Counted from the stretch's first letter, positions 1 to 13,680 are shown. The stretch is 64,000 nt of DNA from Hoplostethus atlanticus (GCA_034670405.1 JAXDDX010000012.1:4548501-4612500), one strand, 5' to 3'. The notes: a model not told the origin generated them from the sequence alone. A program made the numbers and translations.

Positions 1-1029
1 AAAGGTATTTGACGATATTACAGACAAGGCCTATTGTGTACAATTAATGTTGCTGTAGAGAGAATATAAAAGTAAAGCCTCCTTTAGCGGTGATACATGC
101 AAGACAGAGAAAGAGAGACAGAGAGAGCTAACTGAGCAAAGATATCAAATACCAAGGGCTGGGGTGGAGAGAAGACGATATATAGAAAGAATGCTCAGAT
201 AAAGTCAGCGAGAAAGCTGAGCAATTTCAAATATAAAAGTAGACTGAGAGATTGAGCGCTAGACAGAGAATGTAGACTCAGCATGAAAAAGGCAAAAAAA
301 GAAAAACTAAGTGCATCTCTGTTCGAAGTTGCTCCAGAACCTGCCCGAGGGTTTGGCTTTAGTGAAGAGGATTGTGCTAAACCAGTTATGCCATGAGGAG
401 AAAGTGGCAGACACTGTGCGAAAGTACACACAACTGAAAGTGACGTAACCGACACTGTCAGTACACAATAACTGTACCAATGCAACTTCCTACAGTAACA
501 ATCTAAATACTAATATATGAATTACAGCATGAGTCACCTTTTCTGCTATGGGAGAGATAAGTGACAGTGGGGATAAGGAGAGAATGCTGAAGTGTTTTTC
601 TTGTGAAAAGAAAAAAAGATGAGCAGATGGAAAGGGAGGCAGAGGATGTAGAGTCAGCATGTAAAATAAATAAAAAGAAAAATGTGCTTCTCGTATAATC
701 CCACTGCAGACCTTTGCTTGAGGGTTCGGATTCAGTGAACGGGAATGTGTCTAAATGTTGTGCCAGGGGAAAGAGACAGCCATGAGGAGAAATTATACAA
801 CGGGTAGTTTTGGTGAGGCAATCTGATTGGTTCAGGGGATGTTCCAGCTGTGCTGATAACTCCCATAAAGCATGGTTAGCTGTGCTTTATAAATAATGGA
901 ACTGGCTGCCTTCCTAACTTATGGTGAGCAGGACATTAGTTTGTTTTTTCCTGCTTTTTTTATTCATGTATTTTGAAGAAAACCTTTCAGACAGCTGACA
1001 TGCATTGGCAACTTTTGTATAAAAGTTGT

Positions 1030-1066
1030 ATTTTTTATTCATCCCCCAGTGGGAAATTCTATTTTC
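1030..1066. repeat. Teleost repeat fragment, TTTATT-ATCCC...GGGAAAT type
   Basis: TTTTTATTCATCCCCCAGTG followed by GGGAAATTCT resembles the 'TTTATTGATCCC...GGGAAATT' ends of dispersed fish retroelements. A second, similar segment is at 17392-17420. I cannot assign the family. Confidence 0.4.
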
Positions 1067-1155
1067 TTCCCCTCTGATTAGGATGCAGGCTCAGCCAGCT
1101 AGAGCAGTGTCCTCAGATCAGGTATGGGTTAAGTAGTAGCAGTTTAATGATGACA

Positions 1156-1190
1156 CCCTGAAGAAGGCTTTGTGCCGAAACGTAGGTGGC
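1156..1190 (+). ncRNA. Hammerhead-ribozyme-like core, probable Penelope-like remnant
   Basis: The hammerhead core order is present: CTGAAGA (1158-1164), a GGC/GCC stem II with loop TTTGT (1166-1176), then GAAAC (1177-1181). CACC at 1154-1157 can pair with GGTG at 1185-1188 as stem I, leaving GTA as the cleavage triplet. Stem III is nearly absent. Penelope-like retroelements are known to carry minimal hammerheads of this kind. The core is visible; activity is doubtful in this copy. Confidence 0.4.
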
Positions 1191-2278
1191 ATTTAACTGT
1201 ATTCAATTACTGCAAGGAGAGAATAGTGTGCGACTTTCATTCACTTTTTCATAGTTCATTTCCTGTTAGTCAGCACCTCACCATAGGGTGTGCATTCTTT
1301 TCCATTTCTCTTCAGTTTAATGATGCCAACAGTACTCAGCTGTGCCTTGAACCTAGCTGCATCATGTTGTAGCTATAATCACACTGAAGAACACCGTTGA
1401 TTATTTTGCCATAACACACATTACGCAAACCTATATAACAGGCTCCCAAATAGTCTTCCGTAAGGAGCCCCCAGGGGGGGCCATTAGGTGAAAGAAATGA
1501 GTCAATGTGGAAATCCGTACTCTGTTTTGTAAGTCATATGTACAGTTTAACAATCCATGCTCTCAGTTTTGAAAACTGTGCGTTCAGTTTAACAATTTGT
1601 CAAAGGAACTTTTCCTACAGCAAACGGACACTGTTACACAAGCTGCGTCAAGCCAGCAAAACACCCACCGATATCAGTCTGACTAAAATGAACTAACATG
1701 TGATTCATAATGTGAGTCTCTGCCAGTGGGACTCAGTGCTTCATGCTTCAGTTCAATGTATCTTATCTCTGCTCTGATGTGTCTCATCATATTCAATGTA
1801 ACTTCCTCATGATACACTGGACCAATGCACTGCGGGTCAATTACTACATTTCTCTCCACAGTTAACCATACTGTCTGCCACACTGCTCAAATACACACAG
1901 CCATATAATACAAGCCCCCCGTAAATCCTGTAATTCTGCAGTAAGCTTTTTAAATTCTGCAATTGTACAATTGCAATTTCTGCAATATTCTGTGGACATA
2001 AAAAAAAATCACATTTAAGTAGATTTAAAGGCCCAATCTGTGATTTTTAAAATCGTGTAATAGGGGTATATTCACATACATTCTTGAAAACATACATTCT
2101 ATGATGCAATTGCAGCTAATTATGGGCTATTTCCTGTATGATTCTGTAGCTTTTCTATTTTCCCACAGTCCATCCAGTTTTGCATCCAGCATCCAGTTTT
2201 CTGCAGAGAATTCTGATAATACTGTCTATATGCCTCATAGCCCTCACAAATTACTGTTTATTTATTATATGATTACAG

Positions 2279-2925
2279 TATATCTCAATTGTTTACACAG
2301 TAACACTGGTTTTTGAGACACGGCTGCCCACAACATTACACTCATCTAAACCCATAGGGCAATTCTGCAAAAACGGAGGAACATTTTCTACTTTTCACTC
2401 AGACTGCAATTCTAAATCACACTTTTTGCAAAAAACTTCACACAATTCTGTACATTTGGCACAATCTTCAAAACTAAAATCTCTTGTGTTCACATGGGAA
2501 GCACTAGCATTCCAAATGGTAAACGGAAATTACCAATTTGCTGCATTGACTACTCACAGGTACAAACACTAGTTGCTAAATTGTTCAATTACAAATCAGA
2601 GCTGAAGGGCAAAGGTGAGCTCTCCTGTTGTGGAGATGAGTTGATGGTAACATTGCAGAGAGAGGTAGAGGGAGAAGAAGGGTGAGGGTGGGGGGAAGAG
2701 GAGGGGGAGCAGGGGAAGAAGAAGAGAATCCCGGCATCCGTCCAGGACTGGATCCCTCATGCTAGTCCAAACTTCCCCTGCTGCTCAGCCAGTGAGAACA
2801 TTGCCTGTGATGTGGATGAGATCCTGTGGCCAGACAGAAAACCAAGGCACGATGCAGCCTATTTATATATTTTGTATTTTCATTTTTTGTTTACAGTAGA
2901 CAGTAGTCCCATTTTCTTGTGTGTT
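2279..2925 (+). mobile_element. IS630/Tc1-mariner-like transposon remnant, copy 1
   Basis: This ~650-bp segment has a diverged inverted copy at 40318-40870. Near its 3' end, 2740-2859 reads VQDWIPHASPNFPCCSASEN then IACDVDEILWPDRKPRHDAA. That matches the conserved C-terminal tail (ENIACDVDE.LWPD) I recall from IS630/Tc1-like transposases abundant in teleosts. The DDE catalytic core is absent; a purine-rich GGGA/GAAG linker precedes the tail, as in arginine/glycine-rich linkers of that family. It is best read as an internally deleted, dead copy. The ends are approximate because no clear terminal inverted repeats were found. Confidence 0.6.
2740..2859 (+). pseudogene. Transposase C-terminal fragment
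   Basis: Forty codons encode a fragment ending a DDE-type transposase, with signature ENIACDVDEILWPD. No catalytic residues are present. It lies in intron 1 of cntnap2 on the same strand and is non-functional on its own. Confidence 0.6.
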
Positions 2926-4109
2926 TTGAGAAAATTAGGTATAGTTTCAGAAAACGTGTGTAACCAATTAGGAAAAATGTAAAGTGGTTCTGATTTCCCT
3001 TGGTTCATGATGCATACAAGATGACATTCAGAATAGTGACCACTGTCTCTTTTATGCAACAATTACATAAAAAAGCAATCAATGTCAGGTACCATCTACT
3101 TGTTATGATAGCTCACAGTTGGTTGCAGCGAGCTACGGTGCACCATAGCTTGTACACTCTCCTACAATACATGATCTGTCTCTGTCCCCTTTATGTCACT
3201 TTCTACTGCGCAACATCAAATGAAGTCATAATGAACAAAAGAAATCTCAAAAACAAATTAATAAAAAAAAAGGTTGACAGCCAAGGCTAAGGTAAGGCCA
3301 GGTAACTGCCAAATAACTGTCAAATCTCAGCACCAAAATACACAGTCATTAGCATTTCTAGTATTGAAAAACCGAGCTAAAATTGGTCTTTGTTGGCGTG
3401 CAATTATTTAATTTGTATTTCTGATCAAAAAATATAGACTATCAGCTTTTGAGCTTTTTCTTCTTACACAATAAACATGTTATGTGCAAAAAACACTGTT
3501 CCGTCCTAGTGACCCATCAACATCACAAAACTGTTATCCTCCTTAGATATACTCTGCCATGCACTAAAAGTAGTGTCTTATATACATTTTAGAGATGGAT
3601 GGATTCTGTCGTACAGTTCTGTAGTACAGTATGGAATATATGATTTCCATCTGCAAAACCTGACCAAGATTTGTATTCTGATCTAATATCCCACAAGTGA
3701 GCCTAGTGAGATGTATTTAAATGCAAGAACCTACAGGTGTGTTATTTGCAGACTATCTCAAAGGAATATACCAACAGCTTGGTAATACTAATGTGTTAAG
3801 TATTTGAAACATCAATTAAATTAAGTATTGTGTGACAAACTATGACTGACTGACTTTATTATTGCAATATTTTGCTCAAATACATGGTGGAGGTTTTGCT
3901 ACAGCGCTAAACATGCTTAACATGGAGCATACAAATAGAAACAAATTAAAGCAAGCCATCTGTTGTTTGTATTTCTATTCATATCTGGACCTGTTGCACT
4001 GACCTATCAGTGCAGCATGTCATCACCAGACCATCACTATATATTATGACTTATGAAGATCTCCCATATTGAGAAGAACTGAAGAGCGTTGAAATGGGAA
4101 CTTATCCAA

Positions 4110-4145
<36 letters not shown>

Positions 4146-4148
4146 TTG
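4110..4148. repeat. (TA)15 microsatellite with palindromic flanks
   Basis: (TA)15 at 4113-4142 is framed by CAATAC on the left and GTATTG on the right, so the whole block is an extended palindrome able to extrude as a cruciform. Confidence 0.9.
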
Positions 4149-5194
4149 CATGGTGGGGAAAAAATATTTCCTCAATTATCCTGGCTTTTCTCTCATCAGC
4201 TGAGAAGGCCAGCCATAGCAGAGGGATTTCACACATTTGAGTTTAGCCTATTTACTGTGGTTGCGTGTCTATGGATGTGTGTGAGTGTGTGGGTGTGTCT
4301 GTGTTTCACTGATGTGTAGAGGAACCTATCTCTACCTTACAGGCTGTAAATACCCCTAGTTTCAAACCATTAAACAGCCCAATCCAATTTCTCAACCTGC
4401 CAATTTTTTGATCTTGATAAACAATTTTAGATGTCGACATTCACTGATCAAACTTCACTGATTTCTGTGAATAGATTGAAAAAATGTTTGAATAAAAACA
4501 TTTACTTCCTCAGAACCTAAAATGTTTTAAAAAGTTTAAATGTGTTGTACATATTTTTGACTATGAGCATGCAGTAATAAAAAACACAGCATCAATAAAT
4601 GACATACCACTCATTGTCTTAGCTGACAATGGGTTAATACTGGCACTGGCACTTTTGTTTTGGGATGTCAGTGGAATTCTGTATAGAGAGAATCTTTCCT
4701 CTAGCTTTGACTCTAAAGTGTGTGCAAACACACACACACACACACTCACGCACATGCTCACACAGCACTCTTATTGTGCCTGCCAGCGGAGTGTCAACTG
4801 TTTTATCCACGCTGCCAAAGGGAACAGCCTTGCATCTCCCTCTGTCACACTGACACAACAAGAGAAATACAGAGAGAAATACAAAGACAGAGTGATAGAG
4901 AGAAAAGGGAGAGGAATACAGAAACAGAGAAAGAAAAAAGATTGAGAGATAGAAGATAGAGAGAGAGAGAAATATAGCTGAAGTGAGGCACGCAAAGCTA
5001 TCAAATGCAGGGAATAGGAAGTGTATACACCTGAGTTCCTTTGCTTTTGACTACCTGCTCTTCCTCTCCTTTCTCCTGTCTGAAAAGAGAATTGTTTCAC
5101 CCTGAGACCTGTCATATTTCAGCTCCCATGATGTTCAGTACACACAGAAATAGAGACAAGGTATGGTGGTAGCCCGAAGAAGTGTGTGGGGGGG

Positions 5195-5265
5195 GCAGCC
5201 TGGTTAGAAAAGTGGCCACATGACTGGAAGGTTGCCCGTTCGAATCACTGATGTGGAGAAGAAGT
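5195..5265 (+). mobile_element. tRNA-derived SINE head
   Basis: GGCAGCCTGGTTAGAAAAGT is followed by GGAAGGTTGCCCGTTCGAAT, which has tRNA A-box-like and B-box-like (GTTCGAATC) sequence. This matches the 5' ends of fish SINEs whose body carries the TTGAGCAAGGCA motif. Only the head survives here; it is not a tRNA gene. Confidence 0.5.
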
Positions 5266-5503
5266 AGAGAGCTTCTGCTGTTTGATGGCATCAAGCCTGT
5301 TAGAGTTAATCCCGATTCAGCTGGCTTGGTCCAAAATGGCGGCATGACAGTTTATCATGGTCTGCTGCCCAATTTTGAACCATTATTTTATTTAACTGAG
5401 ACACTGAAACATAAAAGCAACACTGTCCCGTCACAGCAAGAAGATCCTGGGTTTGATTCCTGGCCCTGGCCCTTTCTGTGTTGAGTTTTCATGTTCTCCC
5501 TGT

Positions 5504-6960
5504 TAAGGCTGGGCGGTATATCGACTTTTATATATTATATTTTATACTTTTATATATATACATTTTCAAACGAGATATAGGATGAGACAGTGTTTGCACC
5601 TCTCCTCTCTCACACTCTCCGCGCAATCCCCCCCCCCCCCCCAATCTCCCTCTGTGTGCAGACCCGGCCCCACTCGCCCAAGTTCTCCTGTAACATGGGG
5701 GGAGACACAGCGCCGGTCCACACTGCCATCATTTTCCGATCATTCCATCATTAAAAATGCATAAAAAAACAGAAAAGCTTTGAACTTTTTTTATATACTG
5801 TATATACTTCAAGTTGTCATCGATTAACTGGAACCGGAAAATGTTAGTCGTACTTTGACATTTTTGTAGCTTTTCTGGGTTTAATTTTCTTCCCGCCGTA
5901 GTCCCAGGCTACACCTCCTAAGCGTCCCCGGTTTTACAACCTTATGGAAGCGGTCAGGATATGCTGTGAAACAGATTCAGAAACGCCATGTATCATGGAA
6001 AGTGACAATGACATTGTGAGTTTTGTTTTTTTGATTGGAATCGCTTGTTGTTTGATAAAACAAGCCACAAATCAACTTTATTACATAGCGGGACCTACCT
6101 AGTCGTCACTGCCGGAGAGGGACACTGTTTCCCGGGAGCGAGTGCATCGAAGAGTCCGTCGGCAGGACTGACCAGTTTATGCCGAGTTTTCAAGTTACCA
6201 AGTTTGAAGACTTTTGTTGTCTGATCTTATTAGACTTCTTTATGGGTCTGTGTGAAGTATGGGGTGTTTTCTCTTGTATTTTGAAAGCCCAGCGTTAGCT
6301 AAGATAAGAGGGACGTTTTGTTGTCATACTGTCAAAGTTAACACTGAAGGGAGAAATGTTGTGGATCATATACTAGTGATCTCAACCTGAAGAGACTCTC
6401 TTCTTTTAGCTAGATAGATAATATTTATATACAAGTAAAAATAAATAGTATTGATTATAGGATATGATTAGTTGACTTTTGTAGTCATACATTTTCTAAA
6501 CTGGTTTTACAGTATGTGATAACTTTCACGGTTATGCCAATGAAGTAAAGGGGGGGGGGGCAGAGTTATGCATCAGGTCATTTTTGAGTATTGTACAAAT
6601 TGAGATCAGTGGTTTATCACATAGATAATCCGGCGGTGTTTTGAACAGCTGTGCAAGTACCTACATATGTCTGATCCAGCCTCCATTGATCCATCTGACA
6701 AGCTTCACAAAATTAGGCCTTTCCTCAGAGTCCTACAGGAATATTTTCAAACAGGGAAGGAAACCCTGTCTTTGCATTTTATTTTGATCACTGTTTTAAT
6801 AAAAGTGCTTGTGACATCTCACATGTGGCTTTGACTTACAACTGAACATTTAGCCCACTTTGTACTAGAAAACTGAGATATACTGAGATATATATTGTGT
6901 ATCGCCATTCAGCCTAAAAATACCAAGATATGATTTTTGGTCCATATCGCCCAGCCCTAG
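5504..6960. mobile_element. hAT-like DNA transposon with short TIRs
   Basis: The left end has AAGGCTGGGCGGTATATCG and the right end, reverse-complemented, TAGGGCTGGGCGATATGG: imperfect terminal inverted repeats of a type frequent in fish hAT-related elements. The interior (~1.4 kb) includes a 16-bp poly-C run near 5627 and no intact transposase frame, so it is non-autonomous or decayed. No convincing 8-bp target duplication was found. It interrupts a repeat-like stretch reading CTTTCTGTGTTGAGTTTTCA just upstream. Confidence 0.6.
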
Positions 6961-7099
6961 CACAAGGTGTGCATATACCATTAGTATACAGTATTAAGTA
7001 ACATATTTGTATTCCTGCATGGAAGGTTAATATGCAATGTAAACATAAAACCATCCTGACATCAGGACTGTAAGAGAGCCTTGTGCCACTAATTAGCAT

Positions 7100-7172
7100 T
7101 TTTTCCGTCCACTTTAACCAGATTTACCTTGGGAATTGGGTACATTTACTGCTCCACTGGTAAATGTGCAAA
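7100..7172 (+). repeat. Diverged copy of the 40.1-kb palindromic-unit repeat
   Basis: AACCAGATTTACCTTGGGAA and the following TACATTTACTGCTCCACTGG resemble 40141-40190 (ATCAGATTTACCTTGGAAAA, TACATTTACCACCCTGCTGG). It is a short, diverged relative of that array. Confidence 0.5.
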
Positions 7173-8976
7173 AACACTGTAATATGTATAACTACATTGC
7201 TATATGATATCTAATTTATAGCACATACTATTAATAGTAATTACTTTATTGGACCTAGTCACCGCTGACTCAGACAAAATGCACCTTTCTATCAGCTGTA
7301 ATTGCTTTTATATCTCAGCAGTTCCTTCCGACTTACCAAAACCACCCAGAGTGTATCTCTTTGCATGTGTGTGTGCAGAGGTATCCTTTTCAGGGGGCCT
7401 CCCATCATGCATCTTTCCTCCGTACAGTATATCTTCTATCAGTTCAGCTGTGGCTACAGCAGTCTGTACTTTCTTTATCGTTGAAAAGTACTGAGTAGGC
7501 GAACTGTGACTCAAATCTCTCAGTCTGCTGGAAACAAGGCCACTGTTTCTGACAGCTGTCAAGAGAGCAAAATTAAGATTTTTCCAATCTATTCCTCTCT
7601 GGGGCAGAACATGCAGTAATACTTTTTGTAAGAAGAAGGACATCTCTGATGGCTACATCAATAAGGTGTGTGTGTGAAAGTGATAAGGTATTTGTGTCCT
7701 GTTCTGCATAAATGTGTGTGTGAATGTGTGTGTGGGTGAAAACGTGTATGAACTTTTGCTTTGATCTCTATGAATTTTCAGTGTTCTTTTTTACTTGTGT
7801 GCCACTGTGTATGTGAAAGTGTGTGTATGTGTGTGTGCGCGCAAGAGAGCTTGTACTGATGCGTGGTGCAGTAATAGAAGCCGTCCTGCAGCACACAGTG
7901 TGGTGTTTGCAGCTGGTGAAAGCTGTCATAAACAATCTGCTCCAGCGTCAGTTAAACAGCAAGCGTGGGAGAATCGGGTGCTCTATAGGCTACAACCAAC
8001 CCCACGCTCTCTAAATAGACCGACCCATCTGCCTAATGCACTGTCGTCAAAATGAGCAATGGATATCACATATGACAACACGATAGCCATATGACAACAG
8101 TTCGGCTAGGACTTGGAGTGAAGCCAGCTGGTGGCGTTGGGGCGTGTTGGTATTTTGACATTCAGTGAAGTTGAATCCGAGGGCATGCGTTACACTGTAA
8201 AAACTGGCAGAATGACGAAATCTATGTGCAGTATAAAGTATAACCCAACAGCTACAACATTGAGAATGTAACATATTAAGATGTAATTTCCTATTGTGAC
8301 TACTAATATTATCTAATTCATTTTTCACCCCACCTGGAATATGATTGTGCCATGACCATTGTCACTGTGTATAAACCAGTGACGTTTGTGGGCTTCTGAG
8401 GTATTTGCATTTGAAGAGGTAATACTGACCTCTCTATAAGCCCTAACGCTCTCATCACAACCTGCCTTAACCCCTGAATCTGCTCCTTATCTGGGGGAAC
8501 CTTGCTTTGCCTTTCCTTAGCCATGTGTCTTTTGTAGGGGATTTTAAAGGTCATGCTTTGTTGCTTGCAGGCTACCACTATTCTCCTTGCTGAAAAATGT
8601 CTGGATAAATTTAATGTGATGCTTCTACAATACATGTTGTTTCTTTTTTGTCAAAATGTTTACATGTGTATTACATGTATGTATTACATAAAATGTTTAG
8701 CCACCTCTTCTTGCCACGTAGACTTATTTGGTTTTGAGACTGCTTCTCTGTTTTTATTAAAATTCCAAACCTTTCTATTGTTTTCACAGATGATACCCCT
8801 TCTTTTCTTTCTCTTTAGTGATCCATGGCACAAAATGACCACAATATATCTGTGCTGGTTTAATGGGGTTGTTGATCAGTACCAATGACTCATCGATTAC
8901 TTTGCCAAGTACTGATATTTCTGGCTTTCAAAACTGTGTTGTTTACAACAACACCCCCCCCACCCCACCCCGACAT

Positions 8977-8981
<5 letters not shown>

Positions 8982-9059
<78 letters not shown>
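8982..9059. repeat. (CA)39 microsatellite
   Basis: A 78-bp pure CA run, among the longest in the window. Apparent reading frames of HTHT/CVCV through it are artefacts. Confidence 0.95.
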
Positions 9060-9062
<3 letters not shown>

Positions 9063-12000
9063 CTCCTTGCATTTTCGATGGCTCAACAAATGTGGACTGT
9101 GCTATGAGCAAGTGACCAGCTTGGCAAGACATTTCATTCTCAAGCCAAGAAAACAAATGACAAAGCAGTATTATTGTTGCAGTATTTTGCACTGTGATAT
9201 ATTACCTCGTCACCAGACATTTCTGATGCTAGTTTAGTTATCTGTTGTGAAAATGTGGCTTCATTTTTTATGTCAATTACAGGCCACTGTAGGCTGTGCC
9301 AGATACCGGTCAAAGCAGTTGCTATTCCTTGGTCGAGAGAGGTTGATAAAAGAAAAAAAGATTACTTAATGCTTTAAACTCTCTTAAGAGTTATTTTTTT
9401 GCAGCCACAGCATTTATGATTTGTGTGGTGCTGAGAAGTTGCTATAACTGTGTCAGTATACCTTTACTATGCTTGTGCATGTTTTTAGACAGTACATTTT
9501 AAATGTACTCTGGACTTTAATGATTTAGGTTACTCTGGGCTGTTGAGAATCCAAAAGCAGAGCCTCCCTATTTGCTGATGATCTTCTGCTCTTTCAATAA
9601 CATTGCTCCCTCAATATTGCTATCTTCGAGACCTAGGTCTACTTCCTGCTTACATAAACATATTTATGGTTAATTTAGTATGGGGGGAAAAAAGAAAAAT
9701 CTCACTATCAAAACCTAGAAGATCAGATTGCATTAAACATTCATCTGCTGGATTCCAACCCAACAACTTTCCATCCAGCAAACGTTGCTGCTGTATCTTC
9801 TTTAATGAGAGCTGAGGCTGGACCATTGGCATTTCTCTTGACCTTTTAGTCAAGCTTTGAATATTGATGCACTGAATCCTCAGCTCACCCACATTACATG
9901 TGCCTGGTCTTTGCAAGCTCAGGGTCTTGAAAGTTACGCTCAACGTCACACATACAAAAGAATGTGTCAGCACGCATGCTCACACACACAAACAAGCACA
10001 CTATTCCAAATACAATGCCACTTCATCAGGACAGTGCATGCTGTTCAGTAGAGTTTTTCATAACCAAAATGCTTCATTAGTGTGAGAGAGGGTCCCAAGA
10101 AAAACAAGACTCAACTTGTTGGTTCTGGTTGTGCTAGTGCTTGATGTGGAATATAATTGAGTATGTGTGTGCGTGAAACGTTCCCTGTATCAGAAGAGTG
10201 GTTCCCCAGCAATGAACACACTCTCAAAGCTGCAGCTGTTTTCCCCTCACTCGCATCTCTGAGCTCAAAGAGATGAATTCCAGAACAATCGTTTGCAAGT
10301 TGTTTCAACAGTTTTCCATCTGTCAAGTTGAAAGTTGTAAAACTCCTCCTCACACTCAAGTAACAGCAAGCAGGGAAAAACGGACAAAAACAAAGTCATA
10401 AAAGAAGAAGGCAATACCCAATATGATGGAAGAAGATTGAATTGCCTTGCTTGCCTTTGGTTGCTTGTAAATATTGAACCAGGCTGAAGCTAGAGGTGTC
10501 AGCCAATCCATTGTGTGCATTTACAGAGGATGAAAATGTAAGTTACAATTTAAAAATATGAAGGTTTTCACACAAAAACACAAAATATTACCCCAGAATA
10601 TACTGTCTTGGTTATTACAGTTTTTTTCATTCTTGCAATGTTAGGGTCAGGGCTTTTGGTCAATCAATTCATATAGACAAGAAAGTATAGACATGCCACA
10701 GCAATATTAGCATTACCTTTTGTGCACTGGTACACTGCAAGAAATGCCTTTAAAATGTGATGAGGGCTGATGATGCTACAGCAGTATTACTCTTGTTAGT
10801 AGAATGTGTATCGTACACATTAACTTCATTTGGTTCAAAGGTTGGCTTTGACTGAACAGGTAAGCCTGGGTGAAGTATGCAATTAAGAAGTGTAGGTTTC
10901 TTAGCACAGCTTGCCATGATTGGACTTTCAGCTCATAGCAGCATTTAGACTGGAGAACAACACTTTTTCTTATCTTTCTTCACTTTCTCCCATAGCAAGG
11001 TTAAAACAAATTACAGCTTTGTTTTTTCCTACCCAACCGAGAAAGCTTTTTTTTTTTTTTTATCACTCATAGGTTGTGACTTTAAAAATACCAAGGTGTA
11101 TTTATCTCTGCCTTAGACATATCAGTGTCCCAGTGTATTCACTAATTAGTAACCTTGTTAAAGTAACTCCCCAAGCAGGTAATCAATTCAGCCGAACACT
11201 GGCTGGATCTGTGTTATCATGTTTGGTTGATTGGAAGGAAAAGGGGTTGTGATGTTGCCTCATGTCATTGATCCTTTTTCTCTCTATCAAAGAACAAAGT
11301 GCTGTTTTTCCTTCACTCAATGTGTTTTTCTCTTTCATGCACACCTGCTCCTCACTTCTTGGTGTTATAAATTGATTCAGATTTGGCATCCCCCTTTTGT
11401 TATATGCCTACTTGAGTATGTTTTCATTGGATACTTGTAGAGAAGGCAGCAGGTGTCGGTCAGTTATGCTTCTTTAAAAACCTGCATTAGGTCTTACAAA
11501 TGAAATATTCCACAGAGCTGCTTCTGTATTGAAAGGTATGTAGTGTTGGAATTGTTGCGCTGATAGATGGAAGTTGGTCTTGTAGCCATGTTGTTATGTG
11601 TGCATAACATTGCATTGCATGCATGTTATGTAGATTTCTCCCTTGTAGCCTTTTCTAATGTGAAAGCAGTACACGTTCAGAACGTCCTCCCAATTCCCAC
11701 TCCGGAGAATGGCAGTCCTAAACCTCTCACCACCGGCCATATTCCCATGACGGATGTTTATGACAAATTTCTACACATACATGCACAGGCAAACACACAC
11801 ACACACTCACACACTTGAACACTAACAAACATGTATACACACACACACATAGCGGACAGGATGAATGACATTCCAAAGCAGATAATTCATTGTTATGGCA
11901 TTCCAAACCAGCTGACGTTCCCATTTCCGACCTAAGGGCCTGGAGGGATTTATAATAGGAGGCTTATCATTATGCAGCAATGCCAGGGAAGATGGGCAGA

Positions 12001-13319
12001 TTTGGGAAATTAAATTTACACAACAAGGGACAGGGAAAATCAACCCGCTGTCAAGCCAGCGTATTCCAACTTGTGTGGATTGAGGGTACATTTTTTTTTT
12101 CCATTTTCACATCAATGTTTGACACATTCTGAAGTTTCCATTTTCTAAAATGCTCATACTTTTCTTGCTCAATACCCTTGGTCCACTTTGATTAGACAAG
12201 GAAAGCGGTGGAGGGAAAAAGCATTTGTGCGCTGTATCTCAGAAGCACGATACAGTTTCAGGAACGAAATGGAAAAGAAAAAAAACAATGTTAAATCTTT
12301 ACTCAAGCTCCCTTTCAGGGACTTGGGGTCTGTACTGTGTATCTAGGAACTGTAGGAACAGCTCACACCGATGAGATCCCAAAGGCTCCCATGAGTCTAC
12401 ATACTGTACCTTTTGACGTTCCCTTCTTTCATTGATAAAACATGCTCTCTCCATTTTCCCTTCCTCCTTCGTCTTCTGCTGTAACTCCCGCATCATGTTG
12501 GGAATACTAAGTGGTTAGTGGTGGGCACATTGATGCCATCTCTGGATGGGAGGGATGCTTGGAAGACTGCGGAAGCAAGCATGGAACTACTGTTCCAGAC
12601 TCAAACTGCTCTTTGCACTACCCCCCTGTATATGGCAGTGGATCTCAGAAATGAAGGGAATGGATTTTTTTGCATTTAGTGGGAAATTAGACGTGTCAGT
12701 GATTGTCTATTTAATTTCTATATAATTTGTAAAATTAATTCCCTAGCGCAGTTAGGTAGATTGTTCCACTGATGAGTATGTTGTAGAATCAGGTGGATAG
12801 GTTTTTTCAGCGGCGCTTGGAAGTCTGAAGACATTTGAATCCAGTAATGAGATCACAGATGTGGGGCTTGAAACGTCTTGTGTTTCAAATTCAGAAGCCT
12901 TGACAGATCATCCAGGCTGAATCACGTCTACTGCATTTGTTAGTTTGTTTCACACAGTTTTAAACATGTAACATTGAGGTAGCTACGCTGCTCTGGCCAT
13001 AAGCCTTATCTGATGTATCGACAAGGCATATCGATAAGCTGTGTACTCATTACTTTTTTACAAGCGACAATACATGTGTCCTGGGTTGCATCTATCATTT
13101 TTTTCAGGATCTTTACTCTACAGAAGGTGGCCTCTTGCCATGTCCTCTCCTAACCTCCATACCTCCCTGCTTCTCTCCTCTCCTCCTCTAACCTCCCCAC
13201 TCATCACCTCCTCCCCTCTGTCTCCTTTCCTCTATGCCCACTACTCAGCATTTACTGCCACTGTGATCTGACCCAGCCTCTCTCTCCCTCTGCAGTACCA
13301 CTGCAGCTCCATCAATCAC

Positions 13320-13622
13320 ACACACGCATGCACACACATACGCACACGTGCACACGCACACACACACACTCAGCAATTCAGAGATTATCGAGTGAAGACA
13401 AAGATGCCTTTGTGATAGACACACAGGCTGAAGTGTGTGTCAGACACACAAACGCACACACATAACACACAACACTATAAATTCACAGAGCTGAGAAAGG
13501 CCCAGTAGGGAATCAATTATTTTCAAATGTGTTAACATTATTTAAATCTAGAGCTATCTCTATAGATCTCTGCCTGAGTGGAATTTCCCAATTAAGAGAG
13601 GTAGAGAAGAGAGAGAGAGACA

Positions 13623-13666
<44 letters not shown>

Positions 13667-13680
13667 GCGTGTGTGTGGTA
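13320..13680. repeat. Compound CA then GT microsatellite block
   Basis: Imperfect CA-rich sequence (13318-13380 and 13428-13475) is followed by a GA run and (GT)18 at 13625-13660 with GCGT interruptions to 13677. CA and GT arms on the same strand can pair in the transcript. Confidence 0.85.
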
